7,631 nucleotides of DNA from the NCBI GenBank assembly GCA_006226225.1, contig SBHI01000059.1, positions 1 through 7,631 of the forward strand, read 5' to 3'. The translations under genes were made by a program, and so were the position numbers. Numbering within the stretch: the stretch's first letter is position 1; each line of letters opens with the position of its first letter. The DNA is from Alphaproteobacteria bacterium. GTDB lineage: Bacteria; Pseudomonadota; Alphaproteobacteria; Micavibrionales; CSBR16-224. Below, piece by piece: positions 1 to 5,998 of the stretch. A model generated the notes under the pieces. It was not told the DNA's origin. It ran no database searches and saw nothing but the letters and a program-made list of their open reading frames with translations.

Positions 1-9
1 TTTTTCCGT

Positions 10-1428
10 CTATTTTTCCGTCTTTTTTGCCGCTTTTTTCTTTGCACGCGTTGCCGCCGCTTTTCCGCGCACTGTTTTTTTGCGGCGTTTTGCCGTGCCC
101 TTGACCGGCGGCAGCGCAAAATTCTTGACCGTTATTTTTCCCAGTGCCGCCTGACCTGACGCATCAAAAGCCTGCCGAACCACTTCAACATCCGAGCCGC
201 GCTCCAGAAACGCCATATTCACACCCGGCTTCTCACCGTCACTGCGCACAGCCGTCAACACATCCCACAATGTCGTTTCCTCAAAGGGACGCCCCGGAAC
301 AAAACCGGGTGTACGTGTGTTCGTACGTTTCAAAATGCCGTTATTTTCCAGCGCGTCCAGCACCCGCATCACCGATTTTGCCGGTACTTTCAGCGCCCGC
401 GCCAATGCCTCAACATTCAAGACAGGTTTGTCATGGTAGAAATTATCCGCAATCATGCCGCAAACCGCTATCGCGACGGTTTCACGCATACGGATGCTTA
501 AAATCATGTTTTGCCCCGATGCCGCCTGGTTACTGGGGTTCTGGCAGTAATAGGCAATACTGGCACCGATCAGCACCACCATCCAGGCCATATACAGCCA
601 GATCATAAAGAACAGCAGTGTCGCAAAAGTCGAATAAATCAGCGTGTAATTGGCAGAACCCGCGATAAATTTTGCAAACAGCACACCCAGCGTTTTCCAC
701 AAAGCCGCCGATACGGCCCCGGCAAGCAATGCCGGAATAAGCCGAACGCGCGTATTGGGAATAAAGGCGTAAATAAAGGCGAAAGCCGCCGTCAGAATCA
801 GATAGGGCAGCAAAACACTGAAATGTGTTGCCACGGTTTCCACCGTCTTGGCACCGAGAATGCGGTCAATCCAGCCCGCACCGCGCATCGAGGCCGTCAT
901 ACCGATCGAGATAAAAATCAGCAGCGGCCCGACCAGCAGCACGCTTAAATAATCGCTGAAACGAGCGGCAAGGCTGCGCGCCTGCACAACACCCCAGATA
1001 TTGTTAAAACTGGCTTCGGCCTTTTGCAACAGCGACAAGACGCTGAACAGCAAAAACAACAGACCGACCGTTCCCAGCACCCCGACCTGAATATTATCGA
1101 CAAAACCGATGATATTCGCGGTAATTTCGATGCGTTTTTCGCCCAGCGGCTCCAGAAAATTCAGTAATGCGGGTTCAATCTGGTTATGAACGCCAAAACC
1201 TTTCAGGACCGAAAAGCTGATGGCCAAAAGCGGCACCAATGACAACAGCGTTGTATAGACAAGGCTCATCGCCCGCAAATTCAAATCGCCGTAACGCATA
1301 TCCGCAAAAACCGCAGAACAAAGACGCAGCGTACGGCGCAGCCAGAACACCGGAAAGCCTTCCTCGCGCGGATTGCGCCACAACCATTTTTTAAAATCCT
1401 CGATTTTTGCTGTCAGTGCGATTGCCAT
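10..1428 (-). CDS. YihY/BrkB-family inner-membrane protein with winged-helix-like and Lys-rich C-terminus
   Basis: This 472-aa polytopic inner-membrane protein resembles the YihY/BrkB (formerly 'RNase BN') family, whose molecular function is not settled. About six hydrophobic segments are visible, near residues 53-75, 117-136, 160-182, 203-223, 231-252 and 268-293. Family-like stretches include RAMSLVYTTLLSLVPLLA (about 52-69), KAEASFNNIWGV (136-147) and WLYMAWMVVLIGASIAYY (277-294). Residues about 312-395 are soluble and resemble a winged-helix fold (LNVEALARALKVPAKSVMRV, then VLDALENNGILKR), as in many long family members. Residues 443-472 form a very basic Lys/Arg/Ala tail, about half basic, that I do not expect in the core family. 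The ATG is supported by AGAGGA, which overlaps the stop of the upstream AsmA gene. The stop (TAG) is at 10-12, so the gene is complete. Family assignment is strong; biochemical role is unknown. Confidence 0.9.
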   Translation of the reverse strand: MAIALTAKIEDFKKWLWRNPREEGFPVFWLRRTLRLCSAVFADMRYGDLNLRAMSLVYTTLLSLVPLLAISFSVLKGFGVHNQIEPALLNFLEPLGEKRIEITANIIGFVDNIQVGVLGTVGLLFLLFSVLSLLQKAEASFNNIWGVVQARSLAARFSDYLSVLLVGPLLIFISIGMTASMRGAGWIDRILGAKTVETVATHFSVLLPYLILTAAFAFIYAFIPNTRVRLIPALLAGAVSAALWKTLGVLFAKFIAGSANYTLIYSTFATLLFFMIWLYMAWMVVLIGASIAYYCQNPSNQAASGQNMILSIRMRETVAIAVCGMIADNFYHDKPVLNVEALARALKVPAKSVMRVLDALENNGILKRTNTRTPGFVPGRPFEETTLWDVLTAVRSDGEKPGVNMAFLERGSDVEVVRQAFDASGQAALGKITVKNFALPPVKGTAKRRKKTVRGKAAATRAKKKAAKKTEK

Positions 1429-1430
1429 GA

Positions 1431-1437
1431 TCCTCTA
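1431..1437 (-). promoter_or_regulatory. Shine-Dalgarno of the YihY gene overlapping the AsmA stop codon
   Basis: Read on the minus strand the junction is TAG-AGGATC-ATG. The AGAGGA ribosome-binding site (1431-1436) shares bases with the TAG stop of the AsmA gene (1435-1437), and the YihY start follows at 1428. Only 6 nt separate stop and start. This arrangement implies one transcript and probable translational coupling, in which the ribosome finishing AsmA re-initiates on YihY. The coupling itself is an inference. Confidence 0.7.
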
Positions 1438-3480
1438 TTGCCCCAGCAGACCACGGAGCAGATCCTCCGGTTTTTCGATATTTTTCAACTCTTTCTCGAT
1501 CCCTTTCAGGTTTTCGAGGTTTTTCTCGACCTCTTCCTTGATGACTTTGACATTTTCTTCGATTTTTTCAGGGTCGCGCAGCGCATCTTGAATAACCGCC
1601 GCGTAATCCGGTTTGATTTTCAGCGCCGTCCAGGGCCCGTAAATATCAACCGGCACCGCAAGCCCTGTTGTCTTCAAGGTTTTCTCGCCCGTTTCCGCAT
1701 TTTCCTGCATCGCCTGTTTCAAAATCATCTGCGGTGTGATGCGGAATTTCATTGTCTGTTGCGGCAAATCAATCTGCCCCTTGCCCTTCGCCTCGACCAG
1801 CGGGCCGCGCAGATAGAAATCTTCGTTTTTCATTACACCGTTCTGAATGGCGAATGTCGCATCAAAATTGGCAAATTCCGTACCGCCGTCACCAAGTCCG
1901 ACATTGGTCAGCTTTTTCTGCACCATTTTGGTGATATCGACAAAGTTTACGCCGTGCAGCATGCCGTCACGCAGGTGGAAGCCTGCCTTTCCCGCCAGCG
2001 AGGACACCAGCGTCGCCTGCGTATTCCCCTTGGCTGTGCCGTTGAAATAGGCCGAACCTGCGCCTGTCAGCTTGTCGACATCGGCAAAAGCGATCAGAAG
2101 CGGCTGTACCGGCATATCTTTGGATTGCAGATCAATTTGCAGTGCCGTTCCCGCCCCCGCTTCGGTCAGCACGGCATGTGCGGAGAGCTTGCCTTTATCC
2201 AGCGTCGTTTCCGGCATGTCAAAAACCAGCTTACCACCTGACAGCGTTACCGTTGCTTTGCCTGCGCCGCTTTTCAGGTTTTTATAAATCAGCCCCTGAT
2301 GCGATAAAACGAATTTACCGTTCATGGAATGCAAGGCGGATAGATCGATCACGTCCGTCGACCACCCCGCAGATTGCGGTTTTTCAGCAGGCTTTTGTGC
2401 TGTCGTCTCTTCCCCGCCAGCAAAACGCGCCATTAGTGCGGGGACATCCAGCGGTGCAGGTAAGGCGACATCCGCATCAATATAAGGCGGTGCGCCGGTT
2501 TTTTGACGGAAACCGACGGCGCCTTTCATTTCAAACGTGTCCAGTTTCAACGTCACATTATCAAGACGCGCACCGAAATTGACATCCGGCGCTTTACCAA
2601 GTTGCAGCTTTCCGGTGGAAAACCCGAGAGAGGTAAAAGGAATTTCACCGCTATGGGTCGGGCTCAACCATTTCAGCAACCCGTTAATATCGCCTATCTT
2701 CGTTTCCGCAGCGGCCGTCAGATAATTATCCGCAGATTGCAGAAATTTTCCTTCCAGCGATGTCGTGATAAAGGGATCAGCTTCAAAACCTATTTTTCCG
2801 GAAAAGGCTTTCCCTGCAATCACAGCGCTCAGTTTATCGGCATTAAAATTGAAATGCAGCTGCCTTGCGCGGTACTGCAACTTGCCGTCCACTGCCACGG
2901 GGGAGTCCATATCACTGGCCGTAACTGTAACATTAATGGCGTCAAAGGCATATTTCTCTACCTTGCTGTGATCGTCAAAGTGAAGAACCCCGTCTATGAT
3001 TTTCAGCTCACCGAAGCGCAGGTCGAAATCCTGCGGAACGGCAGCGCCATCGGATTTTTGCGCGGCGTCTTTTTTCTCCGCAGCCTTATCTGTCGGGCCG
3101 ATATCCCAGTTATTCTGGCCGTTTTTCGATGTTTCAAGGTAAATATGCGGCGCACGCAGGACAAAACGGTCAATTTCCACACGTTTTTCAAACAGCGGCA
3201 TCAGTTTCAGCGCAACATCCATCTCGTCCAGCGACACCATTTGTTCCGCTTTTCCCCACGCCGCATTGGAAATCGCAACAGAACCGATTTTCACACCGAT
3301 ATCCGGCCAGATTGTCACGCGCATATCGCCCGTGATGGTCAGGTCACGCCCTGTTGCGGCGTGGAATTTCTCTTGAATTTGCGGCTTCAACGCCTCAAGC
3401 GGCACCATTTTCACAGCAGCAAACACGCCGCCGCCGATCAGCAACAGAAAAACCACCAGAAAAATAAGAAATTTTTTCAC
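1435..3480 (-). CDS. AsmA-family protein (bridge-like lipid transport/outer-membrane biogenesis)
   Basis: This 681-aa protein has an N-terminal signal-anchor (MKKFLIFLVVFLLLIGGGVF, residues 1-20) and then the typical AsmA N-terminal pattern: VPLEALKPQIQEKFHAATGRDLTITGD at about 26-52 with the xxTGRxLxIxGD core, WPDIGVKIGSVAISNAAW at 58-75, and RVEIDRFVLRAPHIYLE at 100-116. The C-terminal AsmA signature is also present at about 471-515 (LTGAGSAYFNGTAKG, SSLAGKAGFHLRDGMLHGVNF). The last 40 residues (about 638-678) are a Lys/Glu-rich probable coiled coil. AsmA-like proteins are inner-membrane-anchored periplasmic proteins linked to outer-membrane lipid homeostasis; the cargo here is unknown. The start is GTG at 3478-3480, and an in-frame TAA three codons upstream (3487-3489) rules out a longer form. 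A later ATG (codon 25) would remove the signal. A weak AAAGGG precedes the start. It heads an operon with the YihY gene. Confidence 0.9.
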   Translation of the reverse strand: MKKFLIFLVVFLLLIGGGVFAAVKMVPLEALKPQIQEKFHAATGRDLTITGDMRVTIWPDIGVKIGSVAISNAAWGKAEQMVSLDEMDVALKLMPLFEKRVEIDRFVLRAPHIYLETSKNGQNNWDIGPTDKAAEKKDAAQKSDGAAVPQDFDLRFGELKIIDGVLHFDDHSKVEKYAFDAINVTVTASDMDSPVAVDGKLQYRARQLHFNFNADKLSAVIAGKAFSGKIGFEADPFITTSLEGKFLQSADNYLTAAAETKIGDINGLLKWLSPTHSGEIPFTSLGFSTGKLQLGKAPDVNFGARLDNVTLKLDTFEMKGAVGFRQKTGAPPYIDADVALPAPLDVPALMARFAGGEETTAQKPAEKPQSAGWSTDVIDLSALHSMNGKFVLSHQGLIYKNLKSGAGKATVTLSGGKLVFDMPETTLDKGKLSAHAVLTEAGAGTALQIDLQSKDMPVQPLLIAFADVDKLTGAGSAYFNGTAKGNTQATLVSSLAGKAGFHLRDGMLHGVNFVDITKMVQKKLTNVGLGDGGTEFANFDATFAIQNGVMKNEDFYLRGPLVEAKGKGQIDLPQQTMKFRITPQMILKQAMQENAETGEKTLKTTGLAVPVDIYGPWTALKIKPDYAAVIQDALRDPEKIEENVKVIKEEVEKNLENLKGIEKELKNIEKPEDLLRGLLGQ

Positions 3481-3573
3481 GACCCTTTAAAACCTTTCCG
3501 CAAAACTTTTTTGTAAGAAAATCATATGCTGTTCTTTTATCTATCCAATGTGTTATATAGCTTAGTCGCCGCC

Positions 3574-3589
3574 GTCTTGAAAGACAAGA
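3574..3589. repeat. Short inverted repeat between the divergent AsmA and GrpE genes
   Basis: GTCTT-GA-AAGAC (3574-3585) is a perfect 12-bp palindrome with a 2-nt centre. An overlapping alternative pairing is TCTTG (3575-3579) with CAAGA (3585-3589). It lies about 15 nt upstream of the -35 box of the rightward promoter and about 95 bp upstream of the AsmA start, a place where an operator for either gene could sit. It is short enough to be chance, and no regulator is named. Confidence 0.25.
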
Positions 3590-3603
3590 ATGGTTAAAAC
3601 CAC

Positions 3604-3632
3604 TTGACATAACTCACCGAATCCGCTATAAA
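3604..3632 (+). promoter_or_regulatory. Sigma70-like promoter (possible RpoH overlap) for the first GrpE gene
   Basis: TTGACA at 3604-3609 and TATAAA at 3627-3632 are separated by 17 bp, close to an ideal housekeeping promoter. Transcription would start near 3639, leaving a leader of about 119 nt before the ATG. The same bases also read CTTGACA with CTATAAA, which partly resembles the CTTG-N17/18-CYTAT type of heat-shock (RpoH) promoter known in alphaproteobacteria, so dual recognition is possible but not shown. No CIRCE element (TTAGCACTC-N9-GAGTGCTAA) is present, so HrcA control is not indicated. No convincing promoter was found for the divergent AsmA gene; a TATATAA stretch near 3553-3559 on the minus strand is the best -10 candidate, with a poor -35. 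Confidence 0.65.
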
Positions 3633-3710
3633 AGTACATGCTGTTTTACGGCGCTTTTTGCGCAATGTCTTTTCCTATGATGGAAAGCAGCAACAGGGTT
3701 TATTTTTAAT

Positions 3711-3732
3711 GTGAAAAAGACGATCTTTTTAC
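3711..3732 (+). promoter_or_regulatory. A/U-rich leader hairpin upstream of the first GrpE gene
   Basis: AAAAAGA (3714-3720), loop CGA, then TCTTTTT (3724-3730) form a 7-bp stem, extendable by GU/AC across a single bulged G. It sits 25 nt upstream of the start and just before the GGAG ribosome-binding site (3745-3748), which it does not cover. A weak, mostly A-U hairpin in the leader of a chaperone cofactor could be a thermolabile element or an RNA-stability feature, but it does not match a known ROSE or fourU thermometer and may be incidental. A smaller GCGC-T5-GCGC hairpin occurs at 3651-3663. Confidence 0.25.
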
Positions 3733-3757
3733 GAAGACAACAACGGAGCATCAGAGT

Positions 3758-4534
3758 ATGAGCAAACCGACGAAAAAAACCGCCGCACCGGAAAAAGAAC
3801 CGCTGGAGAAAGAACCGAAAGTCACAGATGATTCGGAACTTGATACCTCTGATGAGGATATTGCGCGCATTTTGGAAGGCAGCGATGATGATCCGGAAGT
3901 CGATGACAGCTTTCTGGATGATGATGACAGCTTTTTAAACCAGCTTGATGATTCCGGCCTGATCGGAAATGGGTCGCTGGACGGCGATGATGATACGGAT
4001 ATGGATGACACCGCTCCCGAAGCAGAAGAAGAAAGCGCCGATGTTGCCGCACTAAAAGCCGAGATTGAAAAACTGCAGGAAAAACTGGCCCGTTCCGACA
4101 AGAAAAACGAAACGCTGGCGTTGCAACTGCATGATGCCAACACGGCGCAAGAGCGCCTGAAAGAACAATTCACGAAAAACGCCAAACGTCCGTTGGAAAA
4201 TGCTGTGAAAAAGCTGCTGGATCCGATTGACAATCTGGAGCGCGCTTATGAAGCAATCCCGGATGCGGAATGCGAAAACAACACCTTCTTGAAAAATACC
4301 AAGGAAGGTCTGCGTATGACGATTGAACAAATCTCGCAAACCCTTGCCAGCGTCGGCATTACGAAAGTCGACGGCGCAGGTGCAAACTTCGATCCGAATT
4401 ATCACGAAGCGGTTTCCGCAGGTCAGGACCAAGGCAAAGACGACAACACCGTCCTGCATGTCGTGCAAAACGGTTACAAAAGCGAAGAGCGCCTGCTGCG
4501 CCCCGCAAAAGTTATCGTCAATAAACTGTCGTAA
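3758..4534 (+). CDS. grpE: Divergent GrpE-family nucleotide exchange factor with acidic N-terminal tail
   Basis: This 258-aa GrpE-family protein would release ADP from DnaK in the cytoplasm. The C-terminal beta-domain matches the full GrpE signature: FDPNYHEAV at 211-219, 19 residues, then GYKSEERLLRPAKVIV at 239-254. A helical region with LLDPIDNLERA (153-163) precedes it. Two features are odd. First, residues about 22-95 are extremely rich in Asp/Glu, with a repeated DDSxL motif (49-53, 56-60, 64-68). Second, the coiled-coil stretch that normally reads AExENxRRR is here HDANTAQER (125-133), so the conserved basic cluster is largely gone. At 258 aa it is longer than the usual roughly 180-220. 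The ATG has GGAG 9 nt upstream. A second, canonical grpE lies 143 nt downstream, past a terminator. The family is clear; whether it acts as the main exchange factor is uncertain. Confidence 0.88.
   Translation: MSKPTKKTAAPEKEPLEKEPKVTDDSELDTSDEDIARILEGSDDDPEVDDSFLDDDDSFLNQLDDSGLIGNGSLDGDDDTDMDDTAPEAEEESADVAALKAEIEKLQEKLARSDKKNETLALQLHDANTAQERLKEQFTKNAKRPLENAVKKLLDPIDNLERAYEAIPDAECENNTFLKNTKEGLRMTIEQISQTLASVGITKVDGAGANFDPNYHEAVSAGQDQGKDDNTVLHVVQNGYKSEERLLRPAKVIVNKLS
3902..3934 (+). repeat. In-frame 12-bp direct repeat encoding DDSF in the acidic tail
   Basis: GATGACAGCTTT occurs at 3902-3913 and again at 3923-3934, exactly 21 bp (7 codons) apart. It encodes two copies of DDSFL in the acidic N-terminal tail of the first GrpE; a third degenerate copy reads DDSGL. 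The spacing suggests local duplication of a heptad unit. Confidence 0.6.
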
Positions 4535-4565
4535 GGTAGATAAAGACGGCAATCCACGAATTTCG

Positions 4566-4603
4566 AAACCCGCCTTTCTTTTCAAAAGAAGGCGGGTTTT
4601 CTT
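4566..4603 (+). terminator. Intrinsic terminator between the two GrpE genes
   Basis: AAACCCGCCTT (4566-4576) pairs perfectly with AAGGCGGGTTT (4589-4599), an 11-bp GC-rich stem. The interior CTTTT/AAAAG can also pair, and a T-rich run TTTTCTTT follows. It lies 32 nt after the stop of the first GrpE gene. It should end most transcription from that gene. The rest of the gap to the second GrpE (4604-4677) shows no convincing -35/-10 pair, so read-through or an unusual promoter is implied. Confidence 0.88.
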
Positions 4604-4677
4604 TGCCTTTTGACCTGTTTCGTTGTAAAAAGGCACGGCAAAAACGACCTAACCCTTAATTTTTTTGAGGTATCGCC

Positions 4678-5331
4678 ATGCAGGACAACACGCATCCGAA
4701 AGAACGTGCGGAAAAAATGGATAACGAAAACGACAAAAAACAGACGACGCCTCCGGCTGACAAAGCGTGCGAAACGGAACAATCCACCGCCGCACCGGAA
4801 GGTCAGGAACAGCGCAGCGATGCGGAGGTGCTGGACGCATTAATGGCTGAAAATGCCGATCTGAAAGACAAAATGCTGCGCGCGCTGGCCGAAGTTGAAA
4901 ACATCCGCCGCCGTAGCCAGAAAGAGCGCGAAGATACGGCAAAATATGCCGTCACATCCCTGGCGCGTGAACTGGCCGGCGTTGTCGATAATCTGGAACG
5001 CGCCCTTGCCGCCGTCCCGCAGGAAGAGCTCGCGAAAAACCCGCAGCTGCAAAATATTTATACCGGTGTTGAAGCAACGGAAAAGCAGCTAATGCGCGCA
5101 CTGGAGAATGCCCAAATCAGCAAAATCACACCGCCGTTGGGCGAAGTCTTTGACCCGAACTTTCATGAAGTGATGTTTGAAGCCGAAATTCCGGGAAAAG
5201 CCGGCGGCGAAATTATTGAAGTCATGGAATCCGGCTATCTGATTCACGACCGTTTGCTGCGCCCCGCACGTGTCGGCGTTGCCAAGCGCAGCAGTGACAA
5301 TAAAGCGGCGGAAAAAGGCGAAAACTCTTGA
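4678..5331 (+). CDS. grpE: GrpE, nucleotide exchange factor for DnaK (canonical copy)
   Basis: This 217-aa cytoplasmic co-chaperone promotes ADP release from DnaK. Domains in order: a variable polar tail (1-50), a coiled coil with the family motif LRALAEVENIRRRSQKERED (67-86), then YAVTSLARELAGVVDNLERAL (90-110), a short helical bundle, and the beta-domain with FDPNFHEVMFEAE (158-170) and GYLIHDRLLRPARVGVAK (186-203). The RALAEVENIRRR and RPARVGVAK wording is typical of alphaproteobacterial GrpE. One position of the family signature that is usually Ala (HxA) is Val165. The ATG has GAGG 7 nt upstream (4667-4670); a second in-frame ATG at codon 14 lacks a good ribosome site. Length is normal. 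It is separated from the divergent GrpE paralogue by 143 nt. dnaK and hrcA are not in view. Confidence 0.95.
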   Translation: MQDNTHPKERAEKMDNENDKKQTTPPADKACETEQSTAAPEGQEQRSDAEVLDALMAENADLKDKMLRALAEVENIRRRSQKEREDTAKYAVTSLARELAGVVDNLERALAAVPQEELAKNPQLQNIYTGVEATEKQLMRALENAQISKITPPLGEVFDPNFHEVMFEAEIPGKAGGEIIEVMESGYLIHDRLLRPARVGVAKRSSDNKAAEKGENS

Positions 5332-5357
5332 CATATTCCGGAATTTTATGGGATAAA
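5328..5357 (+). promoter_or_regulatory. Candidate promoter for the 165-aa membrane protein, overlapping the grpE stop
   Basis: A perfect TTGACA (5328-5333) overlaps the TGA stop of the second GrpE gene. GATAAA (5352-5357) follows after 18 bp and matches the -10 consensus at four of six positions. Transcription would start near 5364, giving a leader of about 38 nt. No terminator lies between grpE and this gene, so read-through from grpE is also possible. Confidence 0.5.
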
Positions 5358-5401
5358 AGCAGCACATAAATACGGATAGATAAATAAAGGATGCCAGGCG
5401 C

Positions 5402-5899
5402 ATGAGCGACAATAACGCAGTCAAAAATACGGAACAAACCGCCACCGAACCCGCAACGGAAAACAATGCCGGTAAAGAAAGCGGCGGGCGCCGTTTCTGG
5501 AAGACTTTCAACAAAACCACCAAGACCGTTCTGTTGGGAGCCGCCGCCGTTATCGGTCTGGCTGCCCTGGTTGTTGTCGCACCGAAAGTTCTGCTGATCG
5601 GCGCACGGCTTCTGCTGCCGCTGCTGGTACTGGGTGCCGCCGCAACCGGTGTTGTCACGATCGGCCGCGCATTATTTTCCGGTAAAGGCAAGCAGGCGCA
5701 AGACGCGAAAATCGACGAGAGCCGTATCCAAAGCACCCGCCCCGCCCCTGACCAAAGCCCGAAACCTTCAGTCAGCCCAAAAAACGGCTTTAATGCAGGC
5801 GCACAAAATGATGCCGATCAAACAGTAACGGCAGCGGAGAATAACAACGAACAACAGCCCACAACCCGCAAAACCGCACAAAGCACGCTGAAAAAATAA
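5402..5899 (+). CDS. Hypothetical 165-aa membrane protein with polar tails
   Basis: I do not recognise a family. The protein has a polar, charged N-terminus (1-41), a strongly hydrophobic centre made of two adjacent segments (about 43-60, LLGAAAVIGLAALVVVA, and 64-90, ending TIGRALF) split by Pro61-Lys62, and a hydrophilic low-complexity tail (91-165) rich in Asn, Gln, Ala, Thr and Pro. This suggests a small integral membrane hairpin or a single long kinked segment, with both tails on the same or opposite sides of the membrane. AAGGA at 5387-5391 lies 10 nt before the ATG. Codon use resembles the neighbouring genes. It follows grpE by 70 nt with its own candidate promoter. The two hydrophobic segments make a real protein likely; the role is unknown. 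Confidence 0.75.
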   Translation: MSDNNAVKNTEQTATEPATENNAGKESGGRRFWKTFNKTTKTVLLGAAAVIGLAALVVVAPKVLLIGARLLLPLLVLGAAATGVVTIGRALFSGKGKQAQDAKIDESRIQSTRPAPDQSPKPSVSPKNGFNAGAQNDADQTVTAAENNNEQQPTTRKTAQSTLKK

Positions 5900-5998
5900 C
5901 CGCAAAGTTTTTATACCCGAGAATCGGTTCTCCGACACCAACAGATCCAGAAGTCATTGTGTAAGTAATTGACTTTACTTTGATTTTACTGCTTTTCC

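Noticed and set aside
1438..2241. A 267-codon plus-strand open frame opposite the AsmA C-terminus
   Set aside because: The Phe/Leu/Asp-rich start is the complement of Lys/Glu-rich coiled-coil codons; no independent coding evidence.
2503..3516. A 337-codon open frame on the plus strand across the AsmA gene
   Set aside because: It is antisense to a clear AsmA protein with signal-anchor and family motifs; the translation is rich in Arg, His, Phe and Cys with no domain, and there is no ribosome site. It is a codon-bias shadow.
3481..3757. CIRCE/HrcA operator upstream of grpE
   Set aside because: No TTAGCACTC-N9-GAGTGCTAA or near match is present in this region or before the second grpE.
4052..4636. 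A 194-codon minus-strand open frame opposite the first GrpE
   Set aside because: It runs through the terminator and is the complement of a well-supported GrpE gene; no ribosome site or recognisable motif.
5391..5405. A mini-cistron ATG CCA GGC GCA TGA overlapping the start of the 165-aa gene
   Set aside because: The only ribosome-site-like bases (AAAGG) abut its ATG directly, so initiation is unlikely. The same site is well spaced for the main start at 5402.
5919..5932. Terminator after the 165-aa gene (GAGAA-TCGG-TTCTC)
   Set aside because: Only 5 bp, with no T tract on the plus strand; it competes with a 4-bp alternative pairing and is probably incidental.
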